In this document: positions 1 through 4,739 of the stretch, piece by piece
Layout of the letters: the number at the start of each line of letters is the position of its first letter
Position numbering within the stretch: the first letter of the stretch is position 1
Assembly (NCBI GenBank): GCA_002344215.1
Contig: DDSV01000023.1
Span: 165,094-171,392, forward strand
From: Akkermansiaceae bacterium UBA2381
Lineage (GTDB): Bacteria; Verrucomicrobiota; Verrucomicrobiia; Verrucomicrobiales; DEV007
Reading direction: 5' to 3'
Length of the DNA: 6,299 nucleotides
The notes under the pieces: model-generated
The model's database searches: none
Told to the model about the DNA's origin: nothing
Seen by the model: only the letters and a program-made list of their open reading frames with translations
Translations under genes and position numbers: made by a program

Positions 1-1
1 C

Positions 2-301
2 ACCGAACGGACCCGCGAGATCGGGATTCGCCGTGCTCTGGGAGCGAAGAAGAAGGACATCGTGATACAGTTTCTCATCGAAACGGTGATGCTCTCCGGA
101 GTCGGTGGTTTGATCGGAGTTGCCGTGGGTCTGGCGATTCCTCTCATTATTACCCATTTTGCCGGCATGGTTACGATCATCGAGTTCTGGTCACCGGCCA
201 TGGCCTTCACGATTTCGGTGGTGACCGGAGTGCTTTTCGGAATCTATCCGGCCCGTCGTGCCGCGGGAATGAATCCGGTCGAGGCGCTCCGGCACGAATA
301 A
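2..301 (+). CDS. MacB/FtsX-type ABC transporter permease, C-terminal fragment
   Basis: The frame is open from the left edge to a TAA at 299-301, giving 99 residues of a larger protein. The fragment opens with TERTREIGIRRALGA, the cytoplasmic signature of MacB/LolC/FtsX-like permeases just before a transmembrane helix. Two hydrophobic helices follow, at about residues 23-46 and 63-79. The end, GIYPARRAAGMNPVEALRHE, is the typical MacB-family C terminus. Known for the family: these permeases pair with a MacB/LolD-type ATPase and drive mechanotransmission-type export of macrolides, peptides or lipoproteins, often with a membrane fusion protein. The substrate cannot be told from this piece, and the N-terminal helix and periplasmic domain lie outside the window. 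A GTG at 62 is internal and not the start. The family call is firm; the exact subfamily is not. Confidence 0.93.
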   Translation, partial: TERTREIGIRRALGAKKKDIVIQFLIETVMLSGVGGLIGVAVGLAIPLIITHFAGMVTIIEFWSPAMAFTISVVTGVLFGIYPARRAAGMNPVEALRHE

Positions 302-310
302 CACTAACCG

Positions 311-340
311 AAAACAAATCAGCCCGGCGGTGCCGGGCTG
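311..340 (-). terminator. Rho-independent terminator of the EF-hand gene
   Basis: A perfect 9-bp stem (CAGCCCGGC at 320-328, GCCGGGCTG at 332-340) closes a 3-nt loop. Read on the minus strand, the stem is followed by ATTTGTTTT (plus 311-319), a U-rich tail. On the plus strand it is followed by AAAGTGGGGG, with no U tract. It therefore fits a terminator for the minus-strand EF-hand gene, whose stop lies about 35 nt upstream. It may also slow the converging permease transcript. The hairpin is seen directly; its activity is inferred. Confidence 0.75.
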
Positions 341-374
341 AAAGTGGGGGTAGTGATGATTTCGTTATCGGGGA

Positions 375-1472
375 TCAGGCTGCGGTCTTATCCGCATCCG
401 CCGGCTTTTCCTTCGGTTTGTCTCCTTCGGGTTTTTTATCCGGGCGGGGGCCTCCGCCATCGCGGGCATTGTAGACCTTCTCCAGCTCGCCTTTGCTGAT
501 CAGACCGTCGGCATCGTCATCCGCTTTGGAGAGCTTGTCCCACATCTCGGCAGGGACCTCGGTCTTCGACAGTTTGCCGTCCTTGTCTTCATCAAAGTGG
601 GTAAACATTGCTCCGGGTCCGCCTTCGCCGGGCCCGCCGCGTTTTCCTTCCCCGCCCATACGGTCCTTCATCATCGCGGCCATCTCTTCCTTGGTGATGA
701 GACTGTCACCATCCTTGTCGAGTTTGCTCATGCGCTCCCACATTTCCGCGGGAACTTCCTCTTTCGACAGTTTGCCGTCACCATTCTTATCGGAGCGGGC
801 AAACATCTCGCCGCCTCCTCCGGGGCCACCCGGGCCACCCTGACCGAGAGGGCGCGCTTCCTCTTTGGAAATCGCCCCGTCCGAATCTTTATCCAGCTTG
901 CTGAGCCGCTCCCACATTTCCGCAGGGACTTCATCCTTTGAAACTTTTCCGTCCTTGTTCTTGTCAGCGCGGCCAAACATTTCCTGTCCGCCGCCGGGTC
1001 CACCCGGACCACCTGCTCTGATTTCCTCGGCCGAGACCGCCCCGTCGCTGTTTTTGTCGAGTTTGCTGATGCGCTCCCAGGCTTCGGCGGGAACTTCGTC
1101 AGAGGTGACTTTCCCGTCGCTATTTTTGTCCGACCTTTTGAACATCTCGCCCGGGCCGGGCCTGTCTCCTTCGGGACCTCCGGCGCCGGGTGCGCCTCCT
1201 GGTTCTCCACCGCCGGGACGGGCGGCCATCATTTCCCGCATGTCGACTTTGCCATCGCTGTTTTTGTCGAGTTTGCCGAGACGTTCCCATTTTTCTCCGG
1301 CTTCCTCTTTGGAGATGGCTTTGTCATCGTCCTTGTCCATTGCCCGGAAAAAAGAACCGTCGGGTTTCCCGCCGGGTCCACCACCGGGTTTGTCTGCGCC
1401 GGGCTTGTCTTCCGCATTGAGAACTGAAAGCGCCAGAGCGCATCCAATCAGAGTCGTAATTTGGTATTTCAT
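375..1472 (-). CDS. Secreted protein with ten EF-hand calcium-binding loops
   Basis: A 365-residue protein. Residues 1-20 form a signal peptide (Lys2, hydrophobic 5-18, probable cleavage after Leu-Asn-Ala20), so it should act outside the inner membrane. Five modules each hold two canonical 12-residue EF-hand loops, starting at D46/D69, D115/D139, D170/D194, D228/D252 and D294/D318. All ten loops have acidic or Asn residues at positions 1, 3 and 5 and Glu at 12; position 6 is Gly except in loop 1 (Lys51) and loop 8 (Ser257). Most modules share a VPAE-(A/M)-W-(E/D) helix between the two loops. Gly/Pro-rich linkers such as GGPGGPGGG join them, and the tail (335-365) is Lys/Pro/Asp-rich. Calcium binding is well supported; the role (matrix, calcium buffer, adhesion) is unknown. 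Dockerins are less likely because of Glu12 and the many pairs. No Shine-Dalgarno or clear promoter precedes the ATG; read-through from the permease gene is possible. Confidence 0.9.
   Translation of the reverse strand: MKYQITTLIGCALALSVLNAEDKPGADKPGGGPGGKPDGSFFRAMDKDDDKAISKEEAGEKWERLGKLDKNSDGKVDMREMMAARPGGGEPGGAPGAGGPEGDRPGPGEMFKRSDKNSDGKVTSDEVPAEAWERISKLDKNSDGAVSAEEIRAGGPGGPGGGQEMFGRADKNKDGKVSKDEVPAEMWERLSKLDKDSDGAISKEEARPLGQGGPGGPGGGGEMFARSDKNGDGKLSKEEVPAEMWERMSKLDKDGDSLITKEEMAAMMKDRMGGEGKRGGPGEGGPGAMFTHFDEDKDGKLSKTEVPAEMWDKLSKADDDADGLISKGELEKVYNARDGGGPRPDKKPEGDKPKEKPADADKTAA
483..1352 (-). repeat. Five tandem about 126-bp EF-hand-pair modules
   Basis: Reading the minus strand, modules lie at 1352-1230, 1145-1020, 980-855, 806-681 and 608-483. 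Each encodes about 42 residues with two calcium loops 23-24 residues apart. Modules 2 to 5 start with Met-Phe and share the Val-Pro-Ala-Glu-x-Trp core. The DNA is visibly similar too: CTCCCACATTTCCGC occurs at both modules 3 and 4 on the plus strand. Linkers differ in length (module starts are 207, 165, 174 and 198 bp apart). This is internal duplication of an EF-hand pair, with module 1 the most diverged. Confidence 0.85.
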
Positions 1473-1574
1473 AGGGTTTCAGTGAGTTCAGTTCATGAAA
1501 CACCCCGTTTCGCGTGCGGTTTCGCAATATTCTTCCGGATCGAAGACGGGGCCCTCCGGAGTGAGCGCGAAAAA

Positions 1575-2582
1575 TCACGAGTCCGAACCCTGATTAATCG
1601 TGGCTTTGGGATCCCTGGTGAAGACCTTTCTGGCGATCTCGTCTCCGATCGCACCCGCGAGAATGACCGCGCCGATCACGGCAAATTCTATATTCTGGGG
1701 AATCTCATCCACCAGAGTGATCATGTTCCGAAGCAACTGAATCAAGGCGGTACCGATGATGACTCCGAAGATCGTCCCTGATCCGCCCCGGAGGCTGCAC
1801 CCTCCGAGAACGGCCGCGGCAATGGCAAAAAGCTCGTAGAAATTGCCGAAGTCGACGGGTTGCGCCGAGTTTGTATCGAGCACAAAAAGAAGCCCTCCGA
1901 GTCCTGAGAGCATCGCACAAATGACATAGGCGATGATGGTCATCAGGTCCGTGTTGATTCCGCTGAAGCGGGCGGCTTCCTCGTTGTTCCCCATCGCCAG
2001 GAGATATCGGCCGTAGATGGTCCGGTTCAAAAACAGGGCGGCAAGGGTTGCGACCACGGCGAGGATGAGACAGGGAACCGGGAGGCCGAATTCCGCCGTG
2101 ATCGGAATTTCCCCGTTGGCGAGCCATCGCAGTCCCTGCATTTCGTCTTTAAATCCCGCCGTCTGGTCATTGGTGAATCCCCGGGTGATTCCGCGGTAGA
2201 GGAGCAGTCCGCAGAGGGTCACAACAAAGGGCTGGAGCCGCAGCAAGGTGATGAGGATTCCGTGAGTCAGCCCGATAAGAAGACAGACGACGAATGTCAG
2301 GAGGAGTGCAAACCAGACCGGTTGATTCAATTCCACCGCGACCCAGGGGAAACCGACTCCGATGAGACAGACGACCGAACCGACTGAAAGATCGATGCCG
2401 CCGGTAATGATCACAAAAGCCACCCCCACGCCGATAATGCCGAAGAGGGCGGTTCTTCTGAGGAGGTTTTCCTGGTTGTAAGCCGAGAGAAAACTCTGCC
2501 GGCCCGTCAGGAGGTCGCTCATCACCCAGGTGAAAAGATAAACAACAATTAACAGAGTAAAAATGCCGATGATTCGCTTCAT
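1575..2582 (-). CDS. RbsC/AraH-type sugar ABC transporter permease
   Basis: A 335-residue polytopic inner-membrane protein of the BPD_transp_2 family, which imports ribose, galactose, xylose, autoinducer-2 and similar compounds together with an RbsA-type double ATPase and an RbsB-type binding protein. Hallmarks seen: GGIDLSVGS (61-69), the coupling region GNNEEAARFSGIN (198-210), and the block ELFAIAAAVLGG plus SLRGGSGTIFG (250-273). About ten hydrophobic segments run from residue 3 to about 313, and the length is normal. Substrate cannot be assigned. Unusually, neither the ATPase nor the binding-protein gene is adjacent: the next gene downstream is the EF-hand gene, and upstream is a divergent unrelated gene. 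The ATG at 2580-2582 lacks a Shine-Dalgarno (a CCTCCTCC stretch precedes it) and sits about 8 nt below the predicted transcription start, so translation may begin on a nearly leaderless mRNA. Confidence 0.92.
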   Translation of the reverse strand: MKRIIGIFTLLIVVYLFTWVMSDLLTGRQSFLSAYNQENLLRRTALFGIIGVGVAFVIITGGIDLSVGSVVCLIGVGFPWVAVELNQPVWFALLLTFVVCLLIGLTHGILITLLRLQPFVVTLCGLLLYRGITRGFTNDQTAGFKDEMQGLRWLANGEIPITAEFGLPVPCLILAVVATLAALFLNRTIYGRYLLAMGNNEEAARFSGINTDLMTIIAYVICAMLSGLGGLLFVLDTNSAQPVDFGNFYELFAIAAAVLGGCSLRGGSGTIFGVIIGTALIQLLRNMITLVDEIPQNIEFAVIGAVILAGAIGDEIARKVFTRDPKATINQGSDS

Positions 2583-2596
2583 GGGGAGGAGGCTTC

Positions 2597-2625
2597 TTTC
2601 TATCGGTCGGAGACACCCGTGTCAA
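2597..2625 (-). promoter_or_regulatory. Sigma70-type promoter of the sugar permease gene
   Basis: On the minus strand a perfect -35 box TTGACA (plus 2620-2625) is followed by a 17-bp spacer and a -10 box TAGAAA (plus 2597-2602, four of six consensus bases). Transcription would start near 2590, about 8 nt before the permease ATG. This is the best promoter match in the window. Boxes and spacing are seen directly; activity is inferred. Confidence 0.65.
2612..2623. promoter_or_regulatory. Inverted repeat on the permease -35 box, candidate operator
   Basis: GACAC-CC-GTGTC is a 12-bp inverted repeat with 5-bp arms. On the minus strand its outer arm is the last four bases of the TTGACA -35 box plus one spacer base, and the rest extends into the spacer. 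A repressor bound here would block RNA polymerase, which would suit a substrate-controlled sugar transporter. No regulator gene is in the window, and a 5-bp arm can arise by chance. Confidence 0.3.
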
Positions 2626-2705
2626 CGTCCATGCACCCTCGAAAGGGGTCGGAATAGCGGGAAATCGGTCTTTGCGTTTTGCAGAGGGAAAGGCAAAGTC
2701 CTGCC

Positions 2706-3383
2706 ATGGAAGAAGAACAGAACACCGGAGATGCGGGGCGGGGCGATCGCGGCTCACCGATTCCCGGGTGCCTCATTTTGGGGGCCATTATCGGAGTGTT
2801 CGGAGGCCTTGTGGTTCTCTACACGGTGGTGGGCATCTATCAGAACCGTGTTATCGGCGATTTCACCCAGGACACTGCCGCGCAAATTCAGGCCGTCGCG
2901 CCGTCCACCGGGCAGGTTGAGGCGGTCACGGCCAAGCTCGGGCTCATTGAGAAGGCAGTGAAAGAGAATCGGGCCGAGCGGGTGCTTTTCACGGCAGAGG
3001 ATCTCAACGTCCTGATCGCGACACTCGAGGCGGCGAAGGATTTCCGGGGGAATACCTTCGTGGAAAGCATCGGTCCCGACGGGATCATAACAGCGATGTC
3101 CCAGCCTCTGAGGAAAGGGATTTTCAACAAGGGGTTCCGTTACCTGAACGCAACCTTTGTCCTTGAGCCGGAGGTTCGTGCCCGCACCATCGCCTTTAAA
3201 GTCCGGGACATCCGACCTGCGGAGGGAACGGTTCCGCAGGGCTTCATCGACAATTATTCCGTGATCGATTTTTTCCGCCTCGATCCTGAAAACGAAGCCA
3301 TCAAGGCCCATATCCAGTCGCTCGGGGCGATTTACGCCGAGGACGGGAAACTGGTGGTCGAGACGATAATCCGTTCCAGTTGA
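2706..3383 (+). CDS. Single-pass membrane protein of unknown function
   Basis: A 225-residue protein I cannot assign to a family. Residues 1-20 are polar and acidic (MEEEQ...), residues 21-44 form one hydrophobic helix (starting GCLILGAIIG), and the remaining 180 residues form a soluble domain. No signal-peptidase site is obvious, so the helix looks like an anchor with the domain probably outside the cytoplasm. The soluble part has a FTAEDLN motif (95-101), a GFRYLNATF stretch (143-151) and alternating beta-like segments. This resembles small anchored proteins of the YpmS/DUF2140 layout, but that is only a pattern impression. I chose the ATG at 2706 over an in-frame TTG at 2679 because it gives a normal start and the purine-rich GAGGGAAAGG stretch lies upstream of it. 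The gene is divergent from the permease and 86 bp ahead of the peroxiredoxin gene. Confidence 0.8.
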   Translation: MEEEQNTGDAGRGDRGSPIPGCLILGAIIGVFGGLVVLYTVVGIYQNRVIGDFTQDTAAQIQAVAPSTGQVEAVTAKLGLIEKAVKENRAERVLFTAEDLNVLIATLEAAKDFRGNTFVESIGPDGIITAMSQPLRKGIFNKGFRYLNATFVLEPEVRARTIAFKVRDIRPAEGTVPQGFIDNYSVIDFFRLDPENEAIKAHIQSLGAIYAEDGKLVVETIIRSS

Positions 3384-3388
3384 TTCGC

Positions 3389-3416
3389 TTGACCCGCTCT
3401 TTCCTTCCACTACCGT
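3389..3416 (+). promoter_or_regulatory. Possible promoter of the peroxiredoxin gene
   Basis: TTGACC (3389-3394, five of six to the -35 consensus) is followed after 16 bp by TACCGT (3411-3416, three of six to the -10). It lies just after the upstream stop codon and would give a leader of about 45 nt. The -10 is poor, so this is tentative. Confidence 0.25.
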
Positions 3417-3469
3417 CATAGAACCTGCCCTCCGGCAGCAAACTGAATCACCCAAACCACACCACATCC

Positions 3470-3964
3470 ATGGCAATCCCTGTTGGCACCTACGCCCCTG
3501 ATTTCGAACTGACCACCATTGGCGCAAACGGCCCCGAAGTGGTCAAACTCGGAAACCTCCTCGGAGACGGAAATATTCTCCTCCTGTTTGTACCCATGGC
3601 CTTCACCGGCGGCTGCACCAAGGAATTCTGCTCAGTCACGAGTGAACTTTCCGAATACGCCGACCTCAATGCGAAGGTCTATGGAATCAGCGGCGACAAC
3701 CCGTTCGCCCAGCAGAACTGGAAGGAGAAAGAGGGTATCGAGATCACGCTTCTGAGCGACTACGAGCACGAAGTCGCCAAAGCCTACGACGTGTCCTACA
3801 AGAGCTTCCTTCCTGAGAAAAACCTTCACATGGGCGGTGTTCCGAAACGCTCCGCTTTTATCGTCGATAGCGCCGGAATCATCCAGTATTCCGAGAGCAA
3901 CGACAATCCGGGTGAAATGCCGAACTTTGAGGCAATCAAAGCGAAGCTGAAAGACCTCGGCTGA
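3470..3964 (+). CDS. Thiol peroxiredoxin of the AhpC/TSA family, AhpE-like
   Basis: A complete 164-residue peroxiredoxin with no signal peptide, so cytoplasmic. It reduces hydrogen peroxide and organic hydroperoxides using a thiol donor. The active-site motif PMAFTGGC places Pro42, Thr46 and the peroxidatic Cys49 in the canonical P-x-x-x-T-x-x-C arrangement; Arg127 in PKRSAF is the probable conserved Arg. The start AIPVGTYAPDFEL and the SGDNPFAQQNW stretch fit the thioredoxin fold of AhpE/BCP-like proteins, and the length is typical. A second cysteine, Cys54, sits five residues after Cys49 and could act as resolving residue, making it an atypical 2-Cys enzyme; a 1-Cys mechanism is also possible. 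No Shine-Dalgarno precedes the ATG: the 25 nt before it are rich in A and C. A strong terminator follows the stop, so it is probably monocistronic. Confidence 0.93.
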   Translation: MAIPVGTYAPDFELTTIGANGPEVVKLGNLLGDGNILLLFVPMAFTGGCTKEFCSVTSELSEYADLNAKVYGISGDNPFAQQNWKEKEGIEITLLSDYEHEVAKAYDVSYKSFLPEKNLHMGGVPKRSAFIVDSAGIIQYSESNDNPGEMPNFEAIKAKLKDLG

Positions 3965-3981
3965 GCCGGAAATGACCTTGG

Positions 3982-4010
3982 AAAAGCCCGGAGCGATCCG
4001 GGCTTTTTTT
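3982..4010 (+). terminator. Rho-independent terminator after the peroxiredoxin gene
   Basis: A 10-bp stem AAAAGCCCGG (3982-3991) and CCGGGCTTTT (3998-4007) closes the 6-nt loop AGCGAT and runs into a seven-T tract at 4004-4010. It begins 18 nt after the peroxiredoxin stop codon and ends 27 nt before the next start codon. Confidence 0.93.
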
Positions 4011-4037
4011 CTACCTGAGACATGGTAAGTTTTCCCG

Positions 4038-4574
4038 ATGTCTGCCGTTTCCTACAAGCCGCACTATTGCATCGAGGACTACCTCCGGTGGGAAGGGGAC
4101 TGGGAACTGTGGGACGGGATTCCGGTGTCGATGTCGCCGGCTCCGAATTTTTTTCATCAGACTGTGGGGATGAAACTTGGAGCCGTCCTCGTGAATCAGC
4201 TGTCGTCATCCTCGTGCCCCGACGGGTGTGTTGCCGTCTACGAAAGCGACTGGCACGTTGACTCTACCACTGTCGTTCGACCCGATCTCATGGTCGTTTG
4301 CGAAAAGCCGCAGGGACAGTGGATCACCAATCGCCCTGAGCTCGCCGTCGAGATTCTCTCTCCATCGACCCGTCACAAGGACCTGACAGCGAAACGCGAA
4401 CTTTACGCCACGAACGGGGTCCCGTTTTATCTCATTGTGGATCCCGAGGCCCGCTCTCTCGTGCTCCTCGAATTGGGCCAAGAGGGCAACTATCATGAGC
4501 TGCCGCCCGAATCGCCCTTTGAGATTCATCCGGGGGGGGGCCTTCAGCTTGAAATTGCTCCCCTGTTTGTCTGA
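4038..4574 (+). CDS. Uma2 family (DUF820) PD-(D/E)XK nuclease-fold protein
   Basis: A complete 178-residue protein of usual length for the Uma2 family. The family has a PD-(D/E)XK restriction-endonuclease-like fold and is often present in many copies per genome; its biological role is largely unproven. Expected landmarks are visible: WELWDG (Glu23), His40 in the first helix region, VRPDLMVV with candidate catalytic Asp83, LAVEILSPST with Glu105, then Lys114/Lys119 and Tyr123 in the helix leading to GVPFYLIVDPEA. The order and spacing match the family, so the fold's acidic and lysine residues appear intact. It begins 27 nt after the peroxiredoxin terminator with no clear Shine-Dalgarno or promoter. 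No toxin, methylase or partner gene adjoins it. A nine-G tract near its 3' end is a potential slippage site. Confidence 0.9.
   Translation: MSAVSYKPHYCIEDYLRWEGDWELWDGIPVSMSPAPNFFHQTVGMKLGAVLVNQLSSSSCPDGCVAVYESDWHVDSTTVVRPDLMVVCEKPQGQWITNRPELAVEILSPSTRHKDLTAKRELYATNGVPFYLIVDPEARSLVLLELGQEGNYHELPPESPFEIHPGGGLQLEIAPLFV
4532..4540 (+). repeat. Nine-G homopolymer inside the Uma2 gene
   Basis: Nine consecutive Gs encode the end of Pro165 and Gly166-Gly168 ten codons before the stop. It is the longest homopolymer I see in the window. As given, the frame is intact and ends with the family-like LQLEIAPLFV. Confidence 0.9.
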
Positions 4575-4653
4575 AAACCCCTTGTTGAAGCGGCCCGCTT
4601 CATGCTTTACAGATGGGGCGAAATCGTCCGAATGCTGGAGCTCTCAGGAGTCA

Positions 4654-4682
4654 ACAGGGTTCGGGCCTTCATCAAACCCTGT
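4654..4682 (+). other. Hairpin in the acnA upstream region
   Basis: ACAGGGTT (4654-4661) and AACCCTGT (4675-4682) form a perfect 8-bp stem around a 13-nt loop, 57 nt before the acnA start. No T tract follows, so it is not a standard terminator. It could be a leader structure or the remnant of a Uma2 terminator. The inverted repeat is seen; any role is a guess. Confidence 0.35.
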
Positions 4683-4739
4683 CCGTCCGCTGCGCCAGCG
4701 ACCGGTTTTATCCCGAAATTCGAAAATTGACCTGAAAAG

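Noticed and set aside
1440..1472. Lipobox-like LIGC (residues 8-11) in the EF-hand protein signal peptide
   Set aside because: Cys11 is too early for a normal lipoprotein signal and the hydrophobic core continues to residue 18; signal peptidase I cleavage after Ala20 fits better.
865..1485. 206-residue plus-strand open frame opposite the EF-hand gene, with other long frames at 493-843 and 597-941
   Set aside because: Low-complexity Ser/Pro-rich translation that mirrors the antisense of the repetitive EF-hand codons; no start context or domain.
1497..1511. Inverted repeat GAAAC-ACCCC-GTTTC between the permease and EF-hand genes
   Set aside because: Five-base arms, no T tract and no promoter boxes aligned with it; likely chance.
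2679..2705. TTG start adding nine residues to the membrane protein
   Set aside because: The ATG at 2706 is a better start and has a purine-rich stretch upstream; the nine extra residues add nothing recognisable.
2167..2757. 196-residue minus-strand frame overlapping the permease start and the divergent gene
   Set aside because: It runs out of frame through the clearly recognisable permease N terminus and has no recognisable domain.
3425..3438. Small hairpin CTGCC-CTCC-GGCAG in the peroxiredoxin leader
   Set aside because: A 5-bp stem without supporting context is expected by chance in GC-rich DNA.
4586..4602. Hairpin TGAAGCG-GCC-CGCTTCA just after the Uma2 stop, a possible terminator
   Set aside because: Only a 7-bp stem with no T tract; too weak to call.
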